Numbered from the stretch's first letter, positions 15,575 to 23,231 are shown. The stretch is 28,560 nt of DNA from an uncultured Faecalibacterium sp. (GCA_934511465.1 CAKSWG010000025.1:1-28560); one strand, 5' to 3'. Notes: a model not told the origin generated them from the letters alone. Numbers and translations are program-made.

Positions 15575-16962
15575 CAGAAGTCGATCTCCTCAAGGCGCAG
15601 CAGAGCAATGATATAAATTTTCACGGCCTCCAGCAGCTTGTCGATGGGGGCAGCTTCGTTGGCACCGTGCATCGGGCCGCCGAACTCCGGCAGCGGCAGG
15701 TCCACATGCTCGGGACCAAAGCTGACAGCATAGGGGAAGTGGCGGGCATAGGTGCCGCCGCCCATGGTGAAGGGCTTGGCATTCTCGCCGGTCACTTCGT
15801 TGTAAGTGTTGATGCAGGCCAGAATGGCGGGGCTGTCGGCTTCAATATAGAAGGGCTCTGCAGCGGTCACATCGCGCAGCTCAGCGCCATCGCCGAGGGC
15901 TGCACGGATCTGCTCGGTCATCTTTTTGCCGTTGGTGCAGGTGGGGAAGCGGCTGTCCATGGTCTGGTAGATGCGGCCATCCTGCATGTAGATGCGGCCG
16001 CCGATCACGGTCAGCGGGCCAAAGGGGCCGTCGGCACAGTTGATGCCCAGACCCTCACCGGCGGTGGAAGCGTGCAGCTTGCGCACGGCCTCCAGATAGG
16101 TGCGCTCGGTCTCATTGCACAGGCCGTTGTCCAGCAGGTAGTTCACCACCAGACCAATGGCGTTCACGGTGCCCTGCGGCATGGCTGCGTGGCCGGACTT
16201 GCCCCAGCCGCGGATGCGCACGCCGTCGCCTTCCGGTTCCAGCGTGATGTTGGGGGCATTCTTCAGCTTGGAGATATCGGTCCTGACCAGCGCACTTGCA
16301 CGGTCGGGCACGGCGTTATTTGCCACACCGCCCTCGATCTCCACGATGACGCCATTGCACACCGGGCTGACGATCTTGGCGCCGAACAGGCCCTTCTCGC
16401 CGTTGCACACCGGGAACTCGGCATCCGGGGTGAAGCAGAACACCGGAGCCGGGTAGTTTTTGAGGTAGTAGTCCACATCCTGCATGTGGGTCTCCTCGTT
16501 GGTGCCTGCCAGTGCGCGGATGGGGTAGCGCAGCTCATAGCCCTGCTCCTTGAGGAACTTGAGGGCATACAGGGTAGCCACCATGGGGCCCTTGTCGTCG
16601 GCAACGCCGCGGCCCAGCAGCCAGCCATCCTTGATGCGCATGGTAAAGGGGTCGGCCGTCCAGCCGTTGCCCACGGGCACCACGTCCACATGGCAGATGG
16701 TGGCCAGATACTTCTCCGTATCCTTACCGGCCAGCTCGGCATAGCCGATGTAGTTTTCGCAGTTGCGGGTGGCAAAGCCCATGCCTGCGGCCAGCTCCAG
16801 CGTTTTATCCAGTGCTGCGCGGGGGCCTGCGCCGAAGGGTGCGCCCTCCTCGGGGGTGCCCTCCACGCTGTTGATGGCCACCAGTGCGGCGATATCCTTC
16901 AGCAGCTGCTCCTTGTTCTGCGCAATGTATGCGTCGATCTTCTGATTCAGTGCCTGATCCAT
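15574..16962 (-). CDS. pepV: M20 family dipeptidase (PepV/Sapep type)
   Basis: This 462-residue cytoplasmic zinc dipeptidase is of the PepV/carnosinase-like M20 group. Expected metal and catalytic residues are seen: His in TICHVDVVPVG, the bridging Asp in DDKGPM, catalytic Glu-Glu in NEETHM, Asp in FTPDAEFPV, and the late His in GGGTYARHFPYA. The dimerisation or lid domain lies between. It completes breakdown of imported peptides. The start at 16962 follows AAAGGAACGAG; codons upstream to 17016 cross the promoter. It is first in a two-gene unit with DUF3842. Confidence 0.93.
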   Translation of the reverse strand: MDQALNQKIDAYIAQNKEQLLKDIAALVAINSVEGTPEEGAPFGAGPRAALDKTLELAAGMGFATRNCENYIGYAELAGKDTEKYLATICHVDVVPVGNGWTADPFTMRIKDGWLLGRGVADDKGPMVATLYALKFLKEQGYELRYPIRALAGTNEETHMQDVDYYLKNYPAPVFCFTPDAEFPVCNGEKGLFGAKIVSPVCNGVIVEIEGGVANNAVPDRASALVRTDISKLKNAPNITLEPEGDGVRIRGWGKSGHAAMPQGTVNAIGLVVNYLLDNGLCNETERTYLEAVRKLHASTAGEGLGINCADGPFGPLTVIGGRIYMQDGRIYQTMDSRFPTCTNGKKMTEQIRAALGDGAELRDVTAAEPFYIEADSPAILACINTYNEVTGENAKPFTMGGGTYARHFPYAVSFGPEHVDLPLPEFGGPMHGANEAAPIDKLLEAVKIYIIALLRLEEIDF

Positions 16963-17021
16963 GTTTTCTCGTTCCTTTCTGTCCGGGGGCTTTGAGCGCC
17001 GCCGGTTCCAAAACACTTTTT

Positions 17022-17030
17022 ATTGTAGCA
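17022..17030 (-). promoter_or_regulatory. pepV promoter (extended -10)
   Basis: The minus strand shows TG-C-TACAAT (17022-17030), an extended -10, about 60 bases upstream of the pepV ATG. A TTGACA further up (around 17057) is 24 bases away, too far to act with it in the usual way. Confidence 0.5.
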
Positions 17031-17082
17031 CACTCGGGGACAAAATGCCATTGTCAATTGTTGTGCTTTCCTGCGGGGCAGC

Positions 17083-17568
17083 TCAGCCCACCGAGAACAC
17101 CGTGCTCAGTGCGCCCAGCAGACCCGCGCTGGCAAGGCCCATGATGATGCCCGCCAGCAGCACGCCGCCCACGCAGGCCTTGACCACATCCTTGAACTTC
17201 ATATCCAGAATAGAGCCTGCCAGCGTGCCGGTCCACGCGCCGGTGCCCGGCAGCGGGATGCCCACGAACAGCAGCAGTGCCAGCACAAGGCCGCGGCCCG
17301 CCTTGGCTTCCAGTGCGCGGCCGCCTTTTTCGCCCTTGTTGATGCAAAAGCGGCAGATGGGCCCGATGAGGGGCTTGTGGTAGCCCCAAATGAGGAACTT
17401 GCGGGCAAACAGATAGATGAACGGCACCGGGATCATGTTGCCAATGACGCACACCAGATAAGTTGGCAGCACCGGCAGCCCCATGCCAAGCCCGATGGGG
17501 ATGGCGCCGCGCAGCTCAATGATGGGCACCATAGAAATAAAAAACACCAGCAGATAGCTTTTGAGCAT
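17083..17568 (-). CDS. COG2426 small multidrug export family membrane protein
   Basis: The 161-residue integral membrane protein has FFISMVPIIELRGAIPIGLG at the N-terminus, FVGIPLPGTGAWTGTLAG in the middle and a final hydrophobic helix, the pattern of Pfam Sm_multidrug_ex. The family's transport role is only weakly supported. It starts at 17568 after AAGGAGGAG, ten bases after xth. It is the third gene of the MATE-xth-COG2426 operon; the pairing with a MATE exporter fits an export role, but that is inference. Confidence 0.85.
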   Translation of the reverse strand: MLKSYLLVFFISMVPIIELRGAIPIGLGMGLPVLPTYLVCVIGNMIPVPFIYLFARKFLIWGYHKPLIGPICRFCINKGEKGGRALEAKAGRGLVLALLLFVGIPLPGTGAWTGTLAGSILDMKFKDVVKACVGGVLLAGIIMGLASAGLLGALSTVFSVG

Positions 17569-17578
17569 ACGCTCCTCC

Positions 17579-18331
17579 TTATAGGTCGATGTCCAGCTCC
17601 ACCGGGCAGTGGTCGGAGCCGAAAATTTCGTTGTGGATCTCCGCCGTGCGGATCTTATCGGCAATGCGGCGGGATACGATAAAGTAATCGATGCGCCAGC
17701 CCGCATTCTTCTCACGGGCATGGAAGCGGTAGCTCCACCAGCTGTACTTCACCTCGTCCGGGTGCAGTACGCGGAAGCTGTCGGCAAAGCCGGCGTCCAG
17801 CAGCTCGGTCATTTTGCCGCGCTCCTGATCGGTAAAGCCTGCACTCATGTGGTTGGTTTTGTCGTTTTTGATGTCGATCTCCTTGTGCGCTACGTTCAGA
17901 TCGCCGCACAGGATCACCGGCTTTTTTGCATCCAGCGCCAGCAGGTAGGCGCGGAAGGCGTCCTCCCACTCCATGCGGTAGTCCAGCCGTTTGAGACCGT
18001 CCTGACTGTTGGGAGTGTAGCAGTTGACCAGCCAAAACGCCGGATATTCCAGCGTCAGCACACGGCCTTCGTGGTCATGCTGCTCCACGCCGATGCCCAT
18101 GGTCACGGCCAGCGGCACTTCACGGCACCAGCAGGCCGTGCCGGAGTAGCCCTTTTTCTCAGCCGAGTAAGTATACTCGGTATAGCCTTCGGGCGCAAAA
18201 TCTGCCTGTCCGGGCTGCATCTTGGTCTCCTGCACCGAAAAAATGTCGGCATCCAGCTGCGCAAAGCTCTCGGCAAAGCCGTGGGTCAGGGCTGCGCGCA
18301 GGCCGTTGACGTTCCAGCTGATCAGTTTCAT
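17579..18331 (-). CDS. xth: Exodeoxyribonuclease III (AP endonuclease)
   Basis: The 250-residue enzyme of the EEP fold repairs abasic sites and trims 3' ends. Signature residues are MKLISWNVNGLRAA (metal-binding Asn), SVQETKM (catalytic Glu), CGDLNVAH (Asp/Asn), and the C-terminal GSDHCPVELDI (Asp-His pair). Length fits ExoA/XthA. It lies 17 bases after the MATE stop and ten before the COG2426 start. Confidence 0.96.
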   Translation of the reverse strand: MKLISWNVNGLRAALTHGFAESFAQLDADIFSVQETKMQPGQADFAPEGYTEYTYSAEKKGYSGTACWCREVPLAVTMGIGVEQHDHEGRVLTLEYPAFWLVNCYTPNSQDGLKRLDYRMEWEDAFRAYLLALDAKKPVILCGDLNVAHKEIDIKNDKTNHMSAGFTDQERGKMTELLDAGFADSFRVLHPDEVKYSWWSYRFHAREKNAGWRIDYFIVSRRIADKIRTAEIHNEIFGSDHCPVELDIDL

Positions 18332-18348
18332 GCATTTCTCCTTTTATG

Positions 18349-19725
18349 TTATGCCTGATATTTGGTTTTCCATGCACCGCTGCGGAAGCGGAGCACAAAA
18401 CAGGTAACGCGGCAGATCCAGTCAATGATCATGGCGATCCACACGCCCACAGCGCCCCAGCCCATTTTTACGCACAGCAGATAGCTGAAGCCCAGACGCC
18501 ACACCGCCATGCTGAGAATGGAAACGACCATGGTGAATTTTACATCGTTGGCCGCGCGCAGGGCGTTGGGCAGCACAAAGGACAGCGTCCACAGCAGGAT
18601 GGCGCAGGCCGCGTGGATACGCACCAGCAGCTCGGAAAGCACCATCGTTTCGCCGGACAGTGCATAGATGCCGATAAGCTTATGCAAAAACAGCAAAATG
18701 GCACCGTTGGAAAGCCCCATTGTAATGTAGGACCACAGCGTCAGCTTGCGGGTATAGTAGATGGCCTGCTCGTCGTCACGGGCGCCGATGCAGCGGCCCA
18801 CCACCGTGATCATGGCAAGGCTGAGGGCCTTGCCGGGGATCACGCCCATGCCGTCCAGATTGTTGGCCACGGCGTTGGCCGCGATCTGCACCGTGCCGAA
18901 GGTGGAGATCATGCTCACCACCAGAATGCGTCCGGCCTCGAACAGGCTGTTCTCAAAAGCGGACGGGATGCCGATGCCCAGAATGCGGCGGGTCATTTTT
19001 GCATCCAGACGGGTGGTCTTGGGCACCGTGACGGCATTGCCCTTCTGGTAGCACTTGCGCAGAATGAGGGCAGCTGCCACCACGCGGGACACCACGCTGG
19101 GCCATGCAACGCCATCCACGCCCATCTTGAAGCCAAAGATGCACACCGCATTGCCCACGATGTTGATAATGTTCATCAGCAGGCTGATCTGCATGGAGAT
19201 CTTGGAGTTGCCCATGCTGCGGAACAGCGCCGCGCCGCCGTTGTACAGCGCCAGAAACGGATAGCTGATGGCAATGATGCGCAGGTACAGCACACTGGCG
19301 TCCAGCACATCGGCATCAATGGCACCGTAAAACAACCGGATCATGGGCCGGGCCAGAACAAAGCAGAGCGCGCCCACCAGCAAGCCGAACACGCCGCTGA
19401 GCAGGATCAGCTGGCCTGCGCTTGCATCGGCTTCCTTCTGCTCCCGTGCACCCAAAAACTGGCTCACCACCACTGCGCCGCCGGTGGCCAGCGCCGCGAA
19501 CAGCACGATGATGAGGTTGTTGATCATATCCACAAGGCTGACGCCCGAAATGGCCGCCTCGCCGCAGCGGGACACCATCATGGTATCCGCCATGCCCACC
19601 GTCACTTCCAGCAGCTGCTCCACCAGCAGCGGGCCGGTCAGCAGCAGCAGTTCCTTTTGTGTGAACAGCGGCTTCCGCCCTCCGAAGAGCGGCTTTTTTG
19701 TTCCGCTCACCGCCTGATTTTCCAT
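18349..19725 (-). CDS. MATE family efflux transporter
   Basis: The 458-residue protein has about twelve predicted membrane helices in two MatE halves. Motifs include LLVEQLLEVTVGMADTMMVS near the start, GGAVVVSQFLGA in the first half and AANAVANNLDGMGVIPGKAL in the second. MATE proteins export drugs or metabolites driven by Na+ or H+. The start at 19725 has AAAGGAGAG upstream; the longer in-frame reading to 19800 is rich in Arg and lacks a site. It is first in its operon, with a promoter at 19812-19840. The substrate is unknown. Confidence 0.93.
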   Translation of the reverse strand: MENQAVSGTKKPLFGGRKPLFTQKELLLLTGPLLVEQLLEVTVGMADTMMVSRCGEAAISGVSLVDMINNLIIVLFAALATGGAVVVSQFLGAREQKEADASAGQLILLSGVFGLLVGALCFVLARPMIRLFYGAIDADVLDASVLYLRIIAISYPFLALYNGGAALFRSMGNSKISMQISLLMNIINIVGNAVCIFGFKMGVDGVAWPSVVSRVVAAALILRKCYQKGNAVTVPKTTRLDAKMTRRILGIGIPSAFENSLFEAGRILVVSMISTFGTVQIAANAVANNLDGMGVIPGKALSLAMITVVGRCIGARDDEQAIYYTRKLTLWSYITMGLSNGAILLFLHKLIGIYALSGETMVLSELLVRIHAACAILLWTLSFVLPNALRAANDVKFTMVVSILSMAVWRLGFSYLLCVKMGWGAVGVWIAMIIDWICRVTCFVLRFRSGAWKTKYQA

Positions 19726-19811
19726 GGCTGCTCTCCTTTCCCGGCGCCGGGCCTCCTTGCCCGCGCGCACTGTCTGCCGCATGCAGGGCAGACTTCCCAT
19801 TGAATGTATTC

Positions 19812-19840
19812 ATCTTAACACACAGGCCGGTTCTTGTAAA
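19812..19840 (-). promoter_or_regulatory. Promoter of the MATE-xth-COG2426 operon
   Basis: The minus strand reads TTTACA (19835-19840), 17 bases, then TAAGAT (19812-19817), about 85 bases before the MATE ATG. In the stretch 19841-19999 beyond it I see no gene or clear signal. Confidence 0.65.
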
Positions 19841-19999
19841 GAACTGTCGCATCCTGCGCCTTTTTCGCCGCCGCTCCGGCCCTGCGCGGGCATTTTTATG
19901 CTTGTTCGTCAGTTTGCCGGGAACTTTTCGTTAAATTTGTGCGTTTCTCCAAAAATGCGTTTTTTCGCACGATTGTTGGTGAAAAATCGAAAAAAGGGC

Positions 20000-20028
20000 T
20001 TGTAATTTCATTGGAAAAGTGGTATGTT
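20000..20028 (+). promoter_or_regulatory. Candidate promoter for an intergenic small RNA, with overlapping dyad
   Basis: The plus strand reads TTGTAA (20000-20005), 17 bases, then TATGTT (20023-20028). A perfect 10-bp inverted repeat, TGTATCCAAC-N11-GTTGGATACA (20028-20058), overlaps the predicted start site. It could be an operator or the first stem of the transcript. Confidence 0.4.
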
Positions 20029-20034
20029 GTATCC

Positions 20035-20212
20035 AACAAAGGCATGCAGTTGGATACATGATCTCTCAGAGCGGTTTTGCGCTCACCTTGAAAGCCTTTG
20101 TTCTAAAAATTGCTATTTTCTTCATTTACCTTCTTATCATTTACCCTGCCTGCCCTGCAAAGGGCAAGAAAAGCGATGACTCAACCTGCACGAGTCACCG
20201 CTTTTTCTTTTT
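20035..20212 (+). ncRNA. Candidate structured small RNA (unrecognised)
   Basis: Between the candidate promoter and a strong terminator lies about 175 nt without a credible gene. AACAAAGGC (20035-20043) pairs perfectly with GCCTTTGTT (20094-20102), enclosing a small GAGCG/GCGCTC hairpin. An unstructured pyrimidine-rich linker follows (about 20103-20150), then GCCCT-GCAA-AGGGC, then the terminator. The 5' arm AAC is also used by the alternative 10-bp stem at 20028-20058, so two folds compete. It does not match 6S, tmRNA, RNase P or SRP RNA to my eye. No conservation evidence is available here. Confidence 0.4.
20169..20210. terminator. Rho-independent terminator, usable on both strands
   Basis: AAAAGCGATGACTC (20169-20182) pairs with GAGTCACCGCTTTT (20192-20205) with one mismatch and a nine-base loop. 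TTTTTCTTTTT follows on the plus strand. The minus-strand reading, after a hairpin, has a shorter T-run, so it could also stop transcripts arriving from folC. Confidence 0.8.
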
Positions 20213-20235
20213 GTCTGTGCTATCACAGGCCTGAC

Positions 20236-20782
20236 CATTTGAATGCCCTCCGTTTCACTCTGGGCATTTTCAGCGGAAAATTATTTTTTTATTGCAAACA
20301 AGCCACCCCCTGCGGAGCTGGCTTGTTTGCTTTTTCACGGGAAAGGGTCGTGGCGAGTAGCTGCATCTGCTGGCGCTCGCTCCCCTGCGGGGAGCTGTCG
20401 CGCAGCGACTGAGGGGCCTTGAAATTGGCGCAACACAAAAAATCCTTTAGCGGAGCGACTTGGATTTTTTGTATGGAGCCCAACAGCTTTGGGGTCTGAA
20501 AGGGGCGTGCAGCCCCTTTCTCGTTGCGGGGTGGGTGGAGTCCAGAGGCAGGGAGGGGGGACTCGAAACACCCCTCCCTGCCTCTGGCCCAGCGGAGCGT
20601 CACCGGCGGCGATGATTTTTATAAAAGCTATAAAGCCTGTCCCACGCGACCGCTCTCTGCACAAGAAGCAACTTTTTCTGTGAAAAAACAAATCAGGAAG
20701 ACCCTCAGATCTTCCTGATTTGCAAATATAAAAATATTTTTCCGCTGATGATGGCGCAGCGCACGCGGAGCCATTTTAAATC
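20236..20782. repeat. Long palindromic repeat element, copy C (composite, 547 bp)
   Basis: The left terminal stem is ATGCCC/GGGCAT. The right terminal stem is ATGGC/GCCAT (20751-20755 with 20770-20774), a compensated change. The left TGCG hairpin (20294-20330) has a 12-bp outer stem with inner mismatches. The right hairpin (20688-20723) pairs 14 of 16 with loop CTCA. Between them is a block also found in copy D (20394-20484), containing an 11-bp stem ACAAAAAATCC/GGATTTTTTGT, then AAAGGGGC/GCCCCTTT (20499-20519), then a perfect 17-bp stem (20542-20558 with 20571-20587). It ends one base before the folC stop codon. Confidence 0.8.
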
Positions 20783-20783
20783 T

Positions 20784-22058
20784 TCAGCCCTTCACAAGTT
20801 CCGCAAATGCTTTCCGCACATCGCCGGAGAAATACAGCGTGCCCAGTGCACACACCGGGCCGCTGCCACCCAGTTCCACTGCCCGGGCCACGCCCGCTTC
20901 AATGGAAACCGCCGCTTCCGCTGTGCAGCCATAGGCCCGGATGTGTTCTGCCAGCACCTCGGCGGGCATTGCCCGGGGCGTATGCGCCGCCACCGCCACA
21001 AACCGCACCGCCAGCGGTGCCAGCAGCGCCAGCATCTCGTCCACATCCTTGTCTGCCATGATGCTGACGAGGAACACGAACTTCTGCCCCGGGAAACGGT
21101 CTTTCAGGCTCTGCACCGTGGCCCGCATCCCGTGGGCGTTGTGACTGCCATCCAGCAGAAAGGCCGGTGTGTGCCGCAGCAGCTCAAAGCGGCCCGGCCA
21201 GCTGACCGTTTCCAATCCGGTGCGGATGGCGCTTTCCGGAATGTTCCAGCCATGAGTGCGCATCACCCGCAGAGCCGTGACCGCCAGCGCCGCATTCCGG
21301 GGCTGGTAGCTGCCGATCAGGGGCAGGTGCACATCGGTCAGGCCGTCAAAGTCAAATTCTACGGCGTCGAGGTCTCCACCGTCGTATTTCAGTTTGTTGA
21401 AATCCACCTCAGTCAATGTGGCGTGCTTTTCGGCACAGACGCGGCGAATGACAGCGTCCGCTTCCGGCACGCCGCCATAGCTCACCACCGGACAGCCCTT
21501 CTTGATGATGCCTGCCTTGGCTGCGGCAATGTCTGCGATGGTGGGGCCAAGCTCCTTTACGTGGTCCATGCCCAGTGCCGTGATCACCGCGCATTCCGGG
21601 GCATCAATGACATTGGTGGAATCCAGCGTGCCGCCAAGGCCCACCTCCAGCACCACGATGTCACATTTCTGCTGTGCAAAATAAAGCATGCCCAGCGCCG
21701 TGATGATCTCAAACTCGGTGGGCACATCGGCCATGGCATCAGCGGCAGGCTTTACCTGCTCCACCAGCCGCACCAGCGCTTCGTCCGGGATCTGTTCTCT
21801 GTTGATCTGGATGCGCTCGTTGAAGCGGTTGATGAAGGGTGAGGTGTACAGCCCCACCCGGCAGCCCGCCGCTTGCAGGCAGCTGGCCATCATGGCGGCA
21901 GTGCTGCCCTTGCCGTTGGTGCCTGCAATATGGACGAATCTGAGCTGTTTGTGCGGGTCGCCCAGCGCAGCCAGCAGGGCGCGGGTGCGGGCAAGGCCGG
22001 GCTTATGGCCGGCCCACTGGACCGCATGGATGTATTCCATTGCCTGTTCGTAGTTCAT
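20784..22058 (-). CDS. folC: Bifunctional folylpolyglutamate synthase/dihydrofolate synthase
   Basis: The 424-residue Mur-ligase-like enzyme adds glutamate to folates. The P-loop GTNGKGS is at about 46-52. VLEVGLGGTLDSTN (family signature) and HVKELGPTIADIAAAKAGI follow, and LLDGSHNAHGM marks the C-terminal domain. Polyglutamylation retains folate in the cell. The gene lies downstream of folT on the same strand, so it may share the folT promoter and THF riboswitch, although repeat copy D (22082-22317) sits between them. I found no clear separate promoter in the 23 bases between D and the ATG. Confidence 0.95.
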   Translation of the reverse strand: MNYEQAMEYIHAVQWAGHKPGLARTRALLAALGDPHKQLRFVHIAGTNGKGSTAAMMASCLQAAGCRVGLYTSPFINRFNERIQINREQIPDEALVRLVEQVKPAADAMADVPTEFEIITALGMLYFAQQKCDIVVLEVGLGGTLDSTNVIDAPECAVITALGMDHVKELGPTIADIAAAKAGIIKKGCPVVSYGGVPEADAVIRRVCAEKHATLTEVDFNKLKYDGGDLDAVEFDFDGLTDVHLPLIGSYQPRNAALAVTALRVMRTHGWNIPESAIRTGLETVSWPGRFELLRHTPAFLLDGSHNAHGMRATVQSLKDRFPGQKFVFLVSIMADKDVDEMLALLAPLAVRFVAVAAHTPRAMPAEVLAEHIRAYGCTAEAAVSIEAGVARAVELGGSGPVCALGTLYFSGDVRKAFAELVKG

Positions 22059-22081
22059 TGTATTTGCCTCTTTTTGAGATC

Positions 22082-22317
22082 ACGATTTAGAATTGTCTCC
22101 GCTTCGCTCTGACAATATCAGCGGAAATAATATTTTTATAATTTGTAAATCCGAAACGACTGCGGTCGTTTCGGATTTACTTTTTCACGGGTAGGGGTCG
22201 TAACGATCAACTGCATATGCTGCTGTCAGCCTGCGGCTGTCGCGCAGCGACTCTAAATCGGCGCAGCACAAAAAATCCTTTCGCGTAGCGGCTTGGATTT
22301 TTTGTATGGAGCCCAAC
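22082..22317. repeat. Long palindromic repeat element, copy D (right end missing)
   Basis: The left end matches copies A and B but with terminal stem ATTGTC/GACAAT (22092-22097 with 22111-22116), three compensated base pairs relative to ATGCCC/GGGCAT. Next come a perfect 16-bp hairpin with loop TGCG (22145-22180) and the TTTTTCACGGGTAGGGGTCGTAA box. It then continues into the block shared with copy C (22236-22317), with the ACAAAAAATCC/GGATTTTTTGT stem (22268-22305). No right terminal repeat is found before the folT stop at 22344, so this copy is truncated or a one-ended variant. It lies between folT and folC. Confidence 0.8.
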
Positions 22318-22343
22318 GCGACTACGCTCTGTGCGGGAAGCCT

Positions 22344-22856
22344 TTATTTCTTTACCATTTTCATCAGGCTGCGGTTTTCCAGCAGGATGCGCAGCAGCAC
22401 GGTGTTCACTGCCGCCAGCACGATCGCATTCGGGATGCGGGCCAGCAGCACGCTCCATGCATAGCCGTAGAAGATGCGCAGGGCCAGCGAGTTGATCACC
22501 ATGGACCCCACAAAGTGGCCCAGCAGCACACTGATCTGCAACCGCAGGCCGGTGCGCAGACCGGGCAGCTTCTGCCATGCAAGGCCCGCCACAAGGCCAA
22601 TGGCACCCGCGCCCAGCGTGATGAGCGGGTTGATGGCGTAGCCTGCCAGCACGCCGCCGATCATATCGGCCACAGCGCCCACGGCAAAGCCTGCTCCCGG
22701 GCCGAACAGCAGCGCTGCCAGCAGCACCGGCAGGCTGCCCAGATTGAACCGCACAAAGCCGGTGGAGATGCTCAGCACCCGGCTGAACACGATGCTCATT
22801 GCCACCAGCAGGGCCAGCATGGTGAGCGTACGGACGGAATTTTTCGAGTTGTTCAT
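22344..22856 (-). CDS. folT: Folate ECF transporter S component
   Basis: The 170-residue membrane protein with about six helices has the FolT pattern: LGSLPVLLAALLFGPGAGF followed by GAVADMIGG, and INPLITLGAGAIG. It binds folate and works with the shared EcfA-A'-T module, which is not in this window. The start at 22856 follows AAGGAGGA. Reading frames extending upstream run through the riboswitch and are not translated. It is controlled by the THF riboswitch and terminator at 22905-23108. Confidence 0.93.
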   Translation of the reverse strand: MNNSKNSVRTLTMLALLVAMSIVFSRVLSISTGFVRFNLGSLPVLLAALLFGPGAGFAVGAVADMIGGVLAGYAINPLITLGAGAIGLVAGLAWQKLPGLRTGLRLQISVLLGHFVGSMVINSLALRIFYGYAWSVLLARIPNAIVLAAVNTVLLRILLENRSLMKMVKK

Positions 22857-22904
22857 ATCAACTGTCCTCCTTGCAAAAGGAATACCGGGTGGGCGGTCTG
22901 CACA

Positions 22905-22948
22905 AACAAAAACGCCCTCCCTGTGACAAACCGCACAAAGGAGGGCGT
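22905..22948 (-). terminator. Riboswitch expression-platform terminator before folT
   Basis: The minus strand has ACGCCCTCC (22940-22948) pairing with GGAGGGCGT (22912-22920), followed by TTTTTGTTTG. It lies between the THF aptamer and the folT ribosome binding site. A further hairpin, GGCG-A-GACG with CGTC-C-CGCC (about 22973-22995), lies between aptamer and terminator. Control is therefore by premature termination when THF is bound. Confidence 0.85.
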
Positions 22949-23010
22949 GAATCCAACAACTTTCACTTCCGGGCGGGACGCAAGCCGTCTCGCCTGCACC
23001 CAAGTCCATG

Positions 23011-23108
23011 CAGCAGCGGGATGCAGACCATGCACCGCGGGTACACCTTCGTCCACAGCACAACTCCCCGTTGATGCGGCACTTAACGCACATGGTCTTA
23101 CTCTGTTG
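23011..23108 (-). promoter_or_regulatory. Tetrahydrofolate (THF) riboswitch aptamer
   Basis: The minus-strand RNA carries the THF-class conserved blocks in order: GTGCGTTAAGTG, GGGGAGTTG, GACGAAGG, GCGGTGCATGG and GCATCCCGCT. The outer helix CAACAG/CTGCTG (23103-23108 with 23011-23016) and the inner helix GACCATG/CATGGTC close the aptamer. Such aptamers bind THF in two sites and turn off folate uptake genes when folate is plentiful. Location directly before folT agrees. Confidence 0.92.
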
Positions 23109-23116
23109 ATGGATTT

Positions 23117-23145
23117 ATTATAGCCCTTTTTCTGCCCGCTTGCAA
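23117..23145 (-). promoter_or_regulatory. folT promoter
   Basis: The minus strand reads TTGCAA (23140-23145), 17 bases, then a perfect TATAAT (23117-23122). The predicted start at about 23110 coincides with the first base of the riboswitch. Confidence 0.85.
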
Positions 23146-23231
23146 TCGCTCAAACAGACAGCTTTGCCAAAAAGCATCGTTAAATTTTGGCAGTTGTGCA
23201 TAGCAGTCGCCGTGTTTCAGCCCCGCTCCCC

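Noticed and set aside
17569..17721. N-terminal extension of the COG2426 protein overlapping xth
   Set aside because: It is out-of-frame reading of xth; the start at 17568 has AAGGAGGAG.
20019..20234. 71-codon GTG-started frame across the candidate small RNA
   Set aside because: It has no ribosome binding site, it starts inside the promoter and it runs through the terminator.
22857..23093. N-terminal extension of FolT, rich in Cys and Arg
   Set aside because: It lies across the riboswitch and terminator; the ATG at 22856 has the ribosome binding site.
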